Shown: in pieces, positions 10,564 through 19,860 of the stretch
Layout of the letters: every line of letters starts with the position of its first letter
How positions within the stretch are numbered: position 1 is the stretch's first letter
NCBI GenBank assembly: GCA_963575645.1
Contig: OY754469.1
Span: forward strand, 37,220,753-37,284,752
Reading direction: 5' to 3'
Source: Xanthostigma xanthostigma
Taxonomy: Eukaryota; Arthropoda; Insecta; Raphidioptera; Raphidiidae
DNA: 64,000 nucleotides
Notes under the pieces: model-generated
What the model was told of the DNA's origin: nothing
Database searches by the model: none
The model's input: the letters and a program-made list of their open reading frames with translations, nothing else
Made by a program: the position numbers and the translations under genes

Positions 10564-11186
10564 CAGTGTGTTCACTTAAGTGTGCAACATATGGGAAAAT
10601 TTTTAATTAAATGCACAACCAAACGACAAATATTGCCAAAAGTTGGTGCATGTCCGATAATCATTTTAGATGCTCTTAGAATTGTTGAAACTCAAACAGC
10701 ATACAGGGTGTTTAATATCGTTGCAACAAACATAAAGTTTGTGATTCCATAAAAAATTAAAAATCAAAGTTAATTTTACAAATATGCCTGAATTTGAACA
10801 AAGTTATGCGAAATTGAATTGATTTTGAATAGTTTATTAGTGTGTTTAAGGTAAGTATAAAAAAAAAATTTTCAAAAAAATTTTGGTTTTCAAAAAAAAA
10901 AAAAATTTTTTTCTTAGAAGGCCATGTTTTGGTATTAGGGCATAACTTTTAATTCTAAACAACTTTTTCTTATAACATTTCGCTGATTTTTTTGAAATAA
11001 GGGCACTTTACTCTTGTACAATTTTTATATTTTTTGACCCATCCTGTATGCTGTTTAAGTTTCAATAATTCTAAGAGCACCTAAAATGATTATCGGACAT
11101 GCACCAACTTTTGGCAATATTTGTATTTTGGTTGTACATTTAATTAAAAATTTTCCCATATTTTGCACACTTAAGTGACCACACTG
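10564..11186. mobile_element. Tc1/mariner- or pogo-type MITE in intron 3
   Basis: Ends CAGTGTGTTCACTTAAGTG and CACTTAAGTG(A)CCACACTG are flanked by TA on both sides (10562-10563 and 11187-11188). The terminal repeats extend about 145 bases inward (TTGGTGCATGTCCGATAATC and its complement). The interior has no transposase. Its left end lies only about 45 bases upstream of the exon 4 acceptor region. Confidence 0.85.
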
Positions 11187-11890
11187 TATATTTTTAGTGT
11201 TCCTGATGTTGATGACCTCAGCTGATGAACTTCTATAATCTAGAATCTTTCTCTTTATACAGTATGTTCTGAAATTAGATCAACAGACTTCGCGACTCCA
11301 AAATGAGCAATTTTGATTGATAAATATATACCGAGTGCTTATTTGAAAAAAATCATCAAGAATGGAATATGTCAATAAAATATGTATTTACTACACAAAT
11401 TTGATGACAAAGTATGTATGTATTTTATACATGTCGCTAACCTAATGTAACAATTTGTAAATTTGATTTTACAGAACCTTGAAAAAGATCGAATATCGAA
11501 ACGTTGGTGGTAATAAATAATTAACTGCACTGAGTGGAACTAGATTACCCTTTAAATTTCAATTATTCATCAAGAATATTTCGAAAAGAAGACGCCAGAT
11601 GAAAAAATGTTTCAGATAAAAGTTGTACAGTTTAGACGAAATATGAAATAACACATTTTTTAATTAGAGGGGATTTCAAAGGTTAACTTTGTTTTCTTTA
11701 ATTAAAAAAAAAAATTAAAAATATGTTTAGTTTAACTAGCTACAATTTTTAAACGGTTTTTATTTTGATTCAGATTCTTTCAAAATATAAAGTATCTGTT
11801 GTAAATATCTACTTTCATACAAAGTTTCTTGTTTTTTTTTGACGTGATAACGTCTTATAAATTGATGAAACACAATTGAACACAAAAAAA
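11187..11890. other. Intron 3 sequence with a decayed hammerhead-like block
   Basis: About 11478-11516 reads CCTTGAAAAAGAT then ATATCGAAACGTTGGTGGT, which resembles the CTGAAGA..GAAACGTT motif of the Penelope-type repeats with several changes. The rest is AT-rich without recognised features. Confidence 0.35.
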
Positions 11891-12110
11891 ACCGTTGTGC
11901 CCGACTAATTAAAAAGATATTTAATTAAAAAGATTAAATATCTTTTTAATTAGTCGAGCACAACGGTTTTTTTTTTGTTTTCAATAATTTATTAAGGTTT
12001 TAACTTTAATTTAAATAGTTTTTTTTTTTATTTCCACCGACTAGTTTTGGAGAAATCAATGAAAATATATCATCCATCTACCGAAAAATTTAAAAAAATC
12101 AAGCTTTTTA
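11891..12110. repeat. Hairpin repeat family D, copy 1
   Basis: Arms 11891-11923 and 11935-11967 form a near-perfect hairpin (CCGTTGTGCCCGACTAATTA and its complement with one change). It is followed by about 150 bases shared with 35050-35215 (TTTCCACCGACTAGTTTTGG, ATCCATCTACCGAAA). Two copies with the same hairpin and the same downstream arm indicate a mobile or dispersed element. Confidence 0.7.
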
Positions 12111-12138
12111 TTAATAGTTGCCTTGGTGCTCGTACTAC

Positions 12139-12224
12139 CTTAATTGAATTATAAATAATTCGTAAAATGATGTTTTCTCTAAAGGAGAAATTAATCAATT
12201 TACGAATTATTTATAATTCAATTA
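12139..12224. repeat. Small 86-bp inverted repeat
   Basis: TTAATTGAATTATAAATAAT plus TCGTAAA is mirrored exactly at 12198-12224, with a 32-base loop. It lies immediately downstream of the exon 3 donor in intron 3. Confidence 0.7.
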
Positions 12225-12273
12225 AAGCGTTTTATTTTTTTTCTCAGGTTAGTTAAAAAAAAGTCGTGCCTAC

Positions 12274-12537
12274 CTGATCATGTTGTCTGCGATCAACTAG
12301 CGTCTGAAGTGATCGGAGCGCGGTGTAAGCGCCTGAAACGCCGCCGGCAACCAGACCGGCACTGCCGGCGGCCGTCAACGCAACCGGAGCGGTTGCCACA
12401 GCGGTTACAGCAGCTGCAGTGGCCACGGTGAGACCGGACCCGACTGCCACCACGGTGTTCAACTTGTCTGTTATATTTTGTGCGACTGAACGAATACTGC
12501 AAGCCGGTGAGCTCAAGGACTCTAATTCTACTTCAAT
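12274..12537 (-). CDS. Exon 3, Ala/Gly-rich hydrophobic segment
   Basis: Acceptor CAGTTCTTGTAG|ATTGAAG restores phase 0. It encodes residues 175-262, from IEVELESLSSPACSIRSVAQ through a very long Ala/Val/Thr/Gly run to TLVDRRQHDQ. Donor GATCAG|GTAGGC. This exon is strikingly GC-rich against the AT-rich introns around it. The hydrophobic run of about 40 residues could be one or two membrane helices or a packed helical hairpin. An acceptor nearer the exon (GGCTTGCAG|TATTC) would break the phase. Confidence 0.85.
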
Positions 12538-12632
12538 CTACAAGAACTGTCCATTAGAAGTGCAAGTTCTTATGAGAGCTCGGGTCGTTTAATGATCTCG
12601 ATAAATCCAAATCTTTGATTAAAGTCTGATTA

Positions 12633-12929
12633 GAAAATTGTGAAAAGAACTATATTGGTCAAACTAAAAGAGTTCTTAAAACAAGAATAAGAGAACACCA
12701 AAACAACCATAAATTACTCCATGATAATCATATAATGTTGTTAGTTGTTACTAAACATAAATTCGAATACGACCACAAAATTAATTGGGATAATATAAAA
12801 ATTTTAGATAATAAAACTTTCTTTAAAAGAGGTATTTCGGAAATGTTACATATAAAATCAAATAAAAATTCTCTTAATGCTCAATTAGATACGGATTATT
12901 TAAGTAATATTTATATCATTGTGAAATAA
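12633..12929 (+). pseudogene. Penelope-like GIY-YIG endonuclease C-terminal end
   Basis: 98 codons ending TAA: ENCEKNYIGQTKRVLKTRIR, then EHQNNHKLL, later INWDNIKILDNKTFFKRGIS and EMLHIKSNKNSLN. The NYIG-Q-T, R..I.EH, and kIL....f.kR...E..I pattern is the Penelope-type GIY-YIG nuclease. The upstream reverse transcriptase is missing through 5' truncation. A small insertion near HIMLLVVTKH changes the parallel region of the other copy. Confidence 0.85.
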
Positions 12930-13065
12930 GATTTTGTTTTTAATGCTTATTAAAAATTGTATTATTATTTTTTCATTAATATTTCGATATTTTAAAAAAA
13001 ACTCAAACTTAATTTTGTTAGAAACTAATTACTAATTAATTTTTATATTTTTTAGCTCAATTCTG

Positions 13066-13104
13066 AATAAACTCCAAATCCGGACCGAAACGTAAATTTA
13101 TTGA
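13066..13104 (+). ncRNA. Decayed hammerhead-like motif in the Penelope 3' region
   Basis: CAATT, CTGAATA (core G replaced by T), ACTCC/GGACC stem with mismatches, GAAACGTAAATT. It corresponds in position to the better preserved motif at 37824-37864. Probably inactive. Confidence 0.35.
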
Positions 13105-13160
13105 ATTATAATTATATTTTTTGTCAATATAATTCGCTGAAAACTTGGTCGATAATTTTA

Positions 13161-13740
13161 TTTATTGATCTTGTTAAATTCTTAACGCTACCGATTATTT
13201 AATAATAAATTAAACTACGTTCAAAATAGGGCGCTAAAAAGACTAAAATAACAAAACCTTTTTATATACTACTTGAAATTTGCGTCCATCTCAAAATTTT
13301 AAACTTTTCTCTCTATAGTGTTCTTTTAACACTCAATTACCGACACTTAAACACTTAAAAAATGTAACCTATTTCAAAAAGCTACTAAAAGGAGGAGAAT
13401 ACTTAAATTTTGAAGTCGACCCCAATTTAATTACTAAAACTTTTTACATTCTACTTTCAGTAATTTCGACCTCAAAATTTCATTATTTTTCTCCTTTTAG
13501 TTGCTATTTTCAGACTCATTTTTTTTACTTTTTAGAATTAAATACAAACAGACGTTTTTTATATTTGTTTAATAAACTTAGAACTAGCCACGTATAAAAA
13601 AATTACTGAACCGATTTTAGTAAAATTTCATTTCTGATCATCTGATCACCCTGAAGGTGTGTTCTATAGAACGAGAATCATTAAAATCGGTTCACGGAAA
13701 AAACATTAAAAAACGGGTCGAATTGTATAATCTCCTCGAA
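13161..13740. other. Intron 2 sequence, nothing recognised
   Basis: AT-rich. 13600-13700 includes ACCGATTTTAGTAAAATTTC and AAAATCGGTTCACGG, a phrase typical of Helitron and other repeat interiors, but no ends are visible. Confidence 0.35.
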
Positions 13741-13761
13741 GTCGATAAAAAAATAACGAAC

Positions 13762-14030
13762 CTGTCCAGTTGTCTCTGAAATATTACCAGAATATTTTCC
13801 ATCTTTAGGAACCACCATTTGACATTTAGGTAATTGATTTTTTATTAAGTAATTCTTCCACGAACTGTAAACTCGAGCGTTGTCGTCAATAAAAATTTGA
13901 CAGTTTTCATTCGGAGAGGTTATAAACTTTTTTACGCGGAAAACAGGTACTGCAGTGCAAGGGCCGTTATTAAATTCGCATATAACGAATATTATCGCTA
14001 TTAATACATCGGCGGACTCATCGCTTGCTC
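13762..14030 (-). CDS. Exon 2 of the DUF4781-like gene
   Basis: Acceptor TTTTTTTAAG|GAGC (the AG is at 14032-14031). The first two bases complete the Gly codon left by exon 1. It encodes residues 85-174, including VLIAIIFVICEF, two Cys in FNNGPCTAVPVFRV and LPKCQMVVPKDGKYSG. Donor GGACAG|GTTCGT. The conserved-looking Cys and Pro-Lys-Cys motif is the strongest sign of the family. Confidence 0.85.
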
Positions 14031-14059
14031 CTTAAAAAAAAGTTATGATGAAATTAACG

Positions 14060-14410
14060 GGATACAAGGCTAAATATAAAAACAATTTTTATTCACTAGA
14101 ACTTCATTTAATGTCAACGTTTCGGCAAAAATTATTGCCTTCTTCAGGACCTATAACAAATAAATAAAACTCTACACATCTAAACATAAACTTAAAATTT
14201 AAAATTTTTTTTAATTTTTATAAAATTTTGTAATCAAATAATTACTTATTACGACTTACCTTAAAAATGTCTAGTTCACAACATTAAAAACATAAAATAA
14301 TTTAAAAATATTACATTTTACTAGACATTTTTAAGGTAAGCCGTTATAAAAATGAAATGAATAAAAATTGTTTTTATATTTAGCCTTGTATCCCGTTAAT
14401 TTCATCATAA
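14060..14410. repeat. Inverted repeat with hammerhead-like motif in intron 1
   Basis: The outer arms AACGGGATACAAGGCTAAAT to TTTATTCA (about 14058-14097) and their complement (14360-14398) enclose ACTTACCTTAAAAATGTCTAG and its complement. CGGGATACAAGGCTAAA is repeated at 55391-55406. The hammerhead-like motif is in the left half. Confidence 0.65.
14112..14151 (-). ncRNA. Hammerhead-ribozyme-like motif
   Basis: On the minus strand: GGTC, CTGAAGA, one extra A, stem II GGCAA/TTGCC, GAAACGTT, GACA. Stem II has 5 pairs and stem I 3 pairs (GTC/GAC). The sequence differs from other copies in both stems while pairing is kept. Confidence 0.55.
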
Positions 14411-14789
14411 CATAATACCAAGATGTCTTATTTTATTTAAAAAAAAGTATTATTTGTCAACAATTGACATTTAGTTTTCTTATACTGAATTTCAGACTGC
14501 ATTGTCAGAAAAGTTGAAGCTAAAATGTCTCATCAAAAATATATGGGGACAAAATATCAAACGGCATATTATTATCCAACTTTAGTGGAGTGGATAAGCA
14601 AATTGATTGTGCACTTTATGATAAAAGTATGAAATTTGGCGCAGGTGTACCTTTTCATATTGTTAAGAGATACAGATATTGGATCACGTGAGATCTAGCA
14701 AGATCTTAAAACAAAATATTAATAAAAAACTTTTTAAATCCATAGCTTTTGTTAAACCGTACGAAAAAAGGAATGAATATCTTTTAATA

Positions 14790-15175
14790 ATTTAGGTGCA
14801 TAATTATAAAAGCGTGGGCTTTAAACTCTATACAGTTGACCCGCGGTAATCCGACAAACGTTTTCCAAGGCGGTGTCGGATAATCAAATTTGTCGGACTA
14901 TAAGTACTGCCGCACTGACCCCTCGCAATCCAGAACTTTTTTGAAGAGGAGTACCGTGTAATCCGACAAATTGCATTCACTATAAAAATGGTAAGATTAA
15001 ATCTATATGTACTACAAAAAATACGATATGGGAGTTAGTTAATTAAACTTCTTTTATAGGCATGTCGGATTATAGGACGTGCCGGATTAGACTGAAAACG
15101 GTTTCCCGCAGGTCAACTGTATTCGTTTATTAGTCACAACCCACGCTTTTATAATTACGAACTTAATTATTAAAA
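14790..15175. repeat. Palindromic repeat interrupted by a pogo-like MITE
   Basis: TTAGGTGCATAATTATAAAA with AGCGTGGGCT (14793-14822) is mirrored at about 15135-15172 (CCCACGCTTTTATAATTACG). The MITE at 14833-15119 sits between the arms. Confidence 0.6.
14833..15119. mobile_element. pogo/Tigger-type MITE in intron 1
   Basis: Ends CAGTTGACCCGCGG and (C)CGCAGGTCAACTG are flanked by TA duplications (14831-14832 and 15120-15121). The interior carries repeated TAATCCGACA and GTCGGATTATA blocks. 287 bases, no coding capacity. Confidence 0.85.
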
Positions 15176-15177
15176 CT

Positions 15178-15620
15178 TATTTTTCAACTTTTTAGTACCT
15201 TTATCTAACAAATTTTTATTTTAATTTTTTTTGTTCTTTTTAGTCATTCACATTTTTACAATTAAAACATTCATTTACCTATCATTTATAGATTTAAATT
15301 CTAAAAACTATTGAATCATGAACTGTGTACAAAATTTCAAATCGATCGAAGATGTGGCGTCCGCCATATTGGGTTTACAATGACGTCTTAAAAAAATTAT
15401 GTAGGATCAATCTGTCATCTCCCTGAATACAGCGGAGTAGAAATCATTCAAATAGCCCTTCGAAAAAATGAGGTTTAACATTTTTTTTTAAAAGTGTACA
15501 CGTCGAATTGATAATTTCCTTTTTGAGAAATCGGTTAAAAACTCGAAACGTTGAAAGTTGTTGTCAGACTAGATTTTCAGATAATATCGTTCTGCAACTC
15601 AAAGTTAATATTTTTTTTAT
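15178..15620. other. Intron 1 remainder
   Basis: AT-rich with a phrase (ATGTGGCGTCCGCCATATTG) that resembles repeat interiors at 27000 and 27655. No recognised element ends. The 64-codon plus-strand frame at 15551-15745 is antisense to exon 1. Confidence 0.35.
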
Positions 15621-15624
15621 TTAC

Positions 15625-15877
15625 CGTGTTTAATAATTTGACTGAACACATTGTCAATTATATTTTGTTGGTTGATTTCGTCTGGATTTTGAGTAGCCTT
15701 GGAGTTATTTTCAGGATCCTGTTCAATTTCAGGAGGCCCAAATAAAGCGAAACGTATGTTATTTTTCAAGTAAATTCTGTCTCCAGCAGAATAACGATTC
15801 CAATCTCGATCGCCTAGCATTTCGAAAAAACTTTGTTGAATTTCCTTGCTGCTCAAATTTTGTTCACCGTTAATCAT
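15625..15877 (-). CDS. Exon 1 (coding start) of the DUF4781-like gene
   Basis: Begins MINGEQNLSSKEIQQSFFEM and runs 84 codons plus one base to CACG|GTAAAT. The block LGDRDWNRYSAGDRIYLKNN looks like a globular fold, and the end is Asn/Gln-rich. The start ATG is chosen because an in-frame TAG lies 9 bases upstream, which is itself part of an acceptor-like TTTTTTTAG. The mRNA may therefore continue upstream by splicing, and ATG 15877 is the first in-frame start after that junction. Confidence 0.85.
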
Positions 15878-15935
15878 TTTCGTCTAAAAAAATTTCGGAA
15901 CAAATCACATCATTTAAACAGAGGCAAAAAAGATA

Positions 15936-16090
15936 TAGTCAGAATGTCCCTCGGCAAAAATTTTATTGATACATACTCTCCCCAAACTTTGTATATGGCT
16001 TGACACCTATTTCCTCTATGACTTTTCTTGATTTTGGGGCGTTTTTCTGTCTGTATCAATAAAATTTTTGCCAACGGGGACTCTGACTAA
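15936..16090. repeat. MITE family A, deleted copy
   Basis: TAGTCAGA at 15936 and TCTGACTA at 16090 close a 155-base element. Internal text (TCCCCAAACTTTGTATATGG, ACACCTATTTCCTCTATGA) matches the left arm of the copy at 1029-1582. It lies just upstream of exon 1. Confidence 0.8.
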
Positions 16091-16880
16091 TAGTTAAGCC
16101 TTAATAAAATGTACTATCTCTATCTGTATAAAAAAAGCACACACGCGATCGAAGAAAACTTCTATTTGCATAATTGGTTATTCTAAATGTACAGCTTGTT
16201 ATTAAAAAAAATCCAGCCAATTGGGCGATGACACCATTCCAACTTAAAAAATATCAACATTTGATTTAGTATAATAAAGAAATGCGTGCGAAGACGCAGG
16301 TAACGGCTAATATTAAATATTATGATATTTGCTATTCGTTGGTAATTATTACATACATAATATAAGATGTTCCATGTCATGTCAAAATTATTCAAAGCGT
16401 GCTTAACTAAAATTTTTTCTGACAGATCTACAAAACAAAAGAGCAGCTGATTTTTTTTATTTTCAAAATATTTACGAAACTAGACAAACAGACGTACAGA
16501 GCTTTTCCAAAAATATGTTTTTTGGGATCTCAAAACGAAAAAAAAATGTAACATTTTTAAATGTGATTTTTGATCTAAATTAGTACCATTCCACATTATT
16601 TTATGAGTTGGAATGGTAAAAAACAATAATAATAACACGTATGATAATTACTGAAAAAATTTGGAAAAAGTTTCGTTCTTCCACTTATTAATTAGCTTAT
16701 AAATTATGAATAGCCATTATTTACCTATCTTCTGTCGTCGGTTTGTTGATTAAAATAATAAAGACACAATTATAATGTTTTTTACCGTAAAAATTACTTT
16801 TTTTTTGGAAAATATATTTTTGTATTTTAAATCACTGACATGATGGCAAGTAAAAAGCGAGTGACCGGTCTCTATTGGTT
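16091..16880 (-). repeat. Decayed interspersed repeat (family E), minus orientation
   Basis: Shares blocks with 43490-43830 in reverse complement (AGCTGATTTTTTTTATTTTC, GATCTACAAAACAAAAGA, CAGCCAATTGGGCGATG). The GTTTTTTGGGATCTCAAAAC and TACCATTCCA parts also occur at 34600-34720 and 49190-49290. It is a dispersed repeat, possibly a Helitron body. Confidence 0.5.
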
Positions 16881-17224
16881 TTGATAAAAGTGAAATAATC
16901 CAATGTCATTTTATGCAAGCAACTGCAGGATTGTTTAAATGTTTGTTTTTTTATATCGATCTGAACTGATTTTTTATTAACGCATTACAGATATCTTTTA
17001 TAATAAATATATTTTTTCAAAGAAAAATATTTGAACGTTCATCTTCCTTTAGTAGAATAGAACAATAATTAACAATAAATAATATGTTAGAAGAAGGGCG
17101 GGGCTAATTACGCCAGAAAATAATTTACTTATATAAAAATAACTAAACAAATATTTTTTACCAGACCACTGACAGCTATAAGTTTATAATAATAATGGTA
17201 TAAAAATTATAATTCAATAAATAA

Positions 17225-17415
17225 CTAGCTGCCCGGTCCCGCCTTTAGTCCGGGTGCAAATTGCAGTTGTAATAAACGAATTTAGAGTAAAAACAATGAT
17301 GTAGGTAGTACTAAAAAGCAGCAAAATAATTATTTTCACCAACCTGGGACTTTGATCAGACTAAAATAATATCGTGGGGCACATTTAAGTAGATATCTTT
17401 TTACGTTGAACCTTA
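17225..17415 (-). repeat. Helitron-like 3' terminus
   Basis: CTAGCTGCCCGGTCCCGCC with TTTAGTCCGGGTGCAAATTG. In reverse complement it gives GCACCCGGACTAAA..GGGACCGGGCAGCTAG, a short hairpin followed by CTAG, which is the Helitron 3' rule. The 5' end was not located. A Harbinger MITE (17416-17931) lies inside the presumed body. Confidence 0.5.
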
Positions 17416-17931
17416 TGCCGGCACTTCAAATGGCTATTTGTATTTGTGTATTTGGCATATTTGGCAAACAATTACCATGTGTAGACAGTCTATTTGACAA
17501 AGTGTTGGCCTTATTTGCCTATTTGACAAATAAGGCCAATACCAAATACGCGTTATCGTGCGCTTGTCGGTTTTTCGAGGCACATCAAAGGAGTCAAATA
17601 GGCAAATAAACCGTCCACACAAAGGCCATATTCAGAAGAGCACGCGCCGTGAACCTGTACGGACGTGCAGTATTTTTGTGTCTGTGCTGTGAGCGAGAAC
17701 TGGAACAATTACTATTGAAAATGAATTGGGACAATGAAACAGTGCTAAAATTCCTGGAATTTTGAACCTTGCGTTCTGCTGCCAAATGTTTGTGTGTTTG
17801 CTATTTGACTGCCATGTGTGGATGGTCGTATTTGCCTCTATTTGCATGTTTGTCTTGAACGGCATATATTTTGCCAAATACAACAAACACCCAATAGCGA
17901 ACACAATTAATAGCCATGTGAAGTGCCAACA
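17416..17931. mobile_element. Harbinger-type non-autonomous element with MADF-like scrap
   Basis: Ends TGCCGGCACTTCAAATGGC and GCCATGTGAAGTGCCAACA are inverted repeats flanked by TTA (17413-17415 and 17932-17934). Near 17720 a short frame MNWDNETVLKFLEF ends in TGA. It resembles the start of an MADF/Myb-like DNA-binding protein, which Harbinger elements often encode as a second gene. Confidence 0.82.
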
Positions 17932-18064
17932 TTAGAAATCTTATCTGGCTTTCGACTGTCCTCTTCGACCTTAATATTACTAAATGCGGCCCGTGATTTT
18001 ATTTTACTCCGATCAAAACTGTAGATAGGCGACCCATAATTATTTCTAGATTTTAGTACTAAGC

Positions 18065-18315
18065 CAGGTGTGGCGAACCTATGGCACGCGTGCCACAGGT
18101 GGCACGACAGAGATTATTATGGGCACGGCATTTAGGTGCAAAATCGAAATAATTACAAATATGCTAGATGTCAAAAAAATTATCGAAATTATTTATTTCA
18201 TCTATGTTTGATTCATTTTTTGACAACTTTTCTTTGGCTGCTTGTCGGCACGGATGGTTATATTAAAAATGTTTGAAAAAAATTGGCACGTAGATGTAAA
18301 AAGGATCGCCACCCT
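18065..18315. mobile_element. hAT-type MITE, ends partly decayed
   Basis: CAGGTGTGGCGAACCTATGG with GCACGCGTGCCA at the left and GGATCGCCACCCT at the right fit the common hAT family whose ends read CAGGGGTGGCGAACC. No convincing 8-bp duplication was found. Confidence 0.6.
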
Positions 18316-18822
18316 AATACAATAAAAATTAAAAACGTTTTTTTACTTCTTTTCTACATCAAACATAAGTCAAATTAATTTTTAAACGAGAATTAAACAC
18401 AAATTAATAAAGTAGGTATAGTTTGGAATATATCTGACCATAATATAAATTTATAATATTTTAATTCAGCGCTGGACGCTGTGCCTGTACAAACAAACAA
18501 AAAAAAACCCGTAACATATTATATTTTAATCTGTTGTCCGGACATTTTCGGGACAGTATATAGAATTCAAAACAAAACTCTGCAGCAGACTGGGAGACCG
18601 CGCTGTCCTCTAGAAACAATTCCAATAAATATAAACAAACTAAACAAAGTTATTTTGCTGTGGGTTTTGCTTCATACACGGAGCTATACTCTGTTCAAGA
18701 AATGAATTACCTACTTTAGCATATGTTTTGGTCGCATATGCGTATACTCCACAGCTCGATAATTTTTGTGTATGTACATTTTATAAATAAAATGATAAAA
18801 CCAAGTGCTCAAGCTTCGAATA
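18316..18822. other. Nothing recognised
   Basis: AT-rich. A 74-codon frame at 18481-18705 has no family resemblance. Confidence 0.35.
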
Positions 18823-19090
18823 AATAAAAAACCGACTAAGTGCAAGTCGGAATCGCGCGCCGAGGGTTTCGTACAAACTTGTAGGGATATTTTTTTGTAC
18901 TTCAAATTCAACTGGAAGTGTAGGTACATGTATTTTTTTCCAATGGCAACATATTATATTTTCTTTACATTGTCAAAATCTTCATTTTTTTCTCTATAAA
19001 TTCATATACAATTATCATAAGGTTACATAAGAAAATATTCGAGAAAAACGTAATCGATTTATTAAACAAACGGTAGGTAATAAATATTTT
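18823..19090 (+). repeat. Outer arm of a 1-kb foldback, related to family B
   Basis: Pairs with about 19640-19860: TTACATAAGAAAATATTCGA and its complement, TTCATATACAATTATCATAA-like text, CAACATATTATATTTTC. The head AACCGACTAAGTGCAAGTCG and GCGCGCCGAGGGTTTCGTAC resembles the head of interspersed repeat family B. Confidence 0.65.
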
Positions 19091-19130
19091 TCACAGCACT
19101 CCACACATATTGTGTGAATATTAATAGTAT

Positions 19131-19255
19131 ATTGTGCGACTAGTGAGAGAAGGAGAAGATTCCAGAAGCGTGAAATTTGCCAAACTAGCGTAGCGAGTGC
19201 GGTAAGACGCGAGTGGAATATTCTCCTTCGATCAATGGTCGCACATCATACTTTA
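19131..19255. repeat. 125-bp palindromic unit (family F), copy 1
   Basis: TGTGCGACTAGTGAGAGAAG and GAGAAGATTCCA at the left, GAATATTCTCCTTC and GGTCGCACA at the right, around a central GCGTAGCGAGTGCGG. Further copies lie at about 31985-32095, 32475-32570 and 36125-36235. Confidence 0.75.
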
Positions 19256-19640
19256 TACAACTAGCACGAGTAATATGTAATCGGGGCCCTGATAAAAGAG
19301 GGAAAATAATAAATCACTTCATTGATTGACGTATCCACCGCCCTCGATGCACACAAGATGGCCTTGACTTTCGCTGAATTGCGATGCTGTTTTCATATAT
19401 ACAAATCGCTACCGCGTTCCTATTGGTCCAGAAACTATGGAGTAATAATTCATTACCGTACAGTTTCGGCTCGCTATCGCGTTCCTATTGGTCCAGAAAC
19501 TATGCAGTAATACATTATCGTACAGTTTCGGCTCATTATTATTAGCACTCTACGCGTCAACATGAAGTAATTTATTATTTCTCCCGAATTTAGCAGAGCC
19601 CCGAAATTATATATTACTCACGCGTGGAATAATAATAATT
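19256..19640. repeat. Body of the family F element
   Basis: ACGAGTAATATGTAATCGGG then CCCTCGATGCACACAAGATG and two copies of GCGTTCCTATTGGTCCAGAA. In reverse complement the same text is at 32100-32465. The 62- and 77-codon frames in the two copies (MIDVSTALDAHKMALTFAEL and MIDVPSALDAHEIAMTFAEL) are homologous. That reflects DNA homology and is not by itself evidence for a protein. Confidence 0.65.
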
Positions 19641-19860
19641 ATTAATGTTTGTTTAATAATTAATAAGTCGATTACGTTTTTCTCGAATATTTTCTTATGT
19701 AACCTTTGATAATTTTATATGAATTTATAGAGAAAAAATGGAGATTTGGAAAATACAAAAAAATATGTTGCCATTTGAAAAAAAAATGCATGTACACTTC
19801 CAGTTCAGTTTGAAGTACAAAAAAATATACCTCAGCAATTTCCGATAATAAATTTCGAAT
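19641..19860 (-). repeat. Right arm of the 1-kb foldback
   Basis: Reverse complement of about 18850-19090 with small indels (AATATTTTCTTATGTAACCT, TATGAATTTATAGAGAAAAA). It encloses the family F unit, so the foldback was probably interrupted by it. Confidence 0.65.

Larger units (their letters stand above)
12610..13160 (+). mobile_element. 5'-truncated Penelope-like element in intron 2
   Basis: A 5' tag AATCTTTGATTAAAGTCTGA (12610 onward) is joined directly to a truncated GIY-YIG reading frame (12633-12929). An AT-rich 3' region follows, with a decayed hammerhead-like motif near 13066, and an end reading TTGGTCGATAATTTTATTTATTG. The same order and ends occur in the copy at 37762-39362. Orientation is opposite to the host gene. 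Confidence 0.85.
8001..15877 (-). other. Gene model: six coding exons, 435-aa DUF4781-like protein
   Basis: Exons 15877-15625, 14030-13762, 12537-12274, 10519-10388, 9177-8936 and 8148-8001 join with phases 1, 0, 0, 0, 2 and GT-AG at every border. They give 1,308 nt including TAA. The frame is open across all joins, which is unlikely by chance in DNA this AT-rich. The protein has a polar N-terminal half, a long Ala/Gly/Val-rich segment (about residues 203-244), a second small-residue patch (about 276-290) and a lysine-rich tail. I recall this layout, with a 'LPKCQMVVPKDGKY' block and a 'TLVDRRQHDQ' block, from the insect DUF4781 family, whose function is unknown to me. Every intron (1.6, 1.2, 1.8, 1.2 and 0.8 kb) contains a repeat insertion. 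A 5' UTR exon probably lies upstream, because TTTTTTTAG sits just before ACGAAAATG. Confidence 0.85.

Noticed and set aside
11478-11516. Seventh intact hammerhead motif
   Set aside because: The core reads TTGAAAAA instead of CTGAAGA and stem II has at most 3 pairs, so it is counted only as a decayed relative.
12293-12502. 69-codon minus-strand frame as a separate gene
   Set aside because: It is an alternative frame within exon 3 of the DUF4781-like gene, and only the other frame keeps phase with exons 2 and 4.
15551-15745. 64-codon plus-strand open frame
   Set aside because: It lies antisense to coding exon 1, which has better support from splice phase and protein-like composition.
19322-19510. 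Conserved small protein shared with 32166-32399 (MIDV.. frames)
   Set aside because: The similarity comes from the whole DNA repeat (family F) being duplicated. Composition is not protein-like, and the frames end at repeat junctions.
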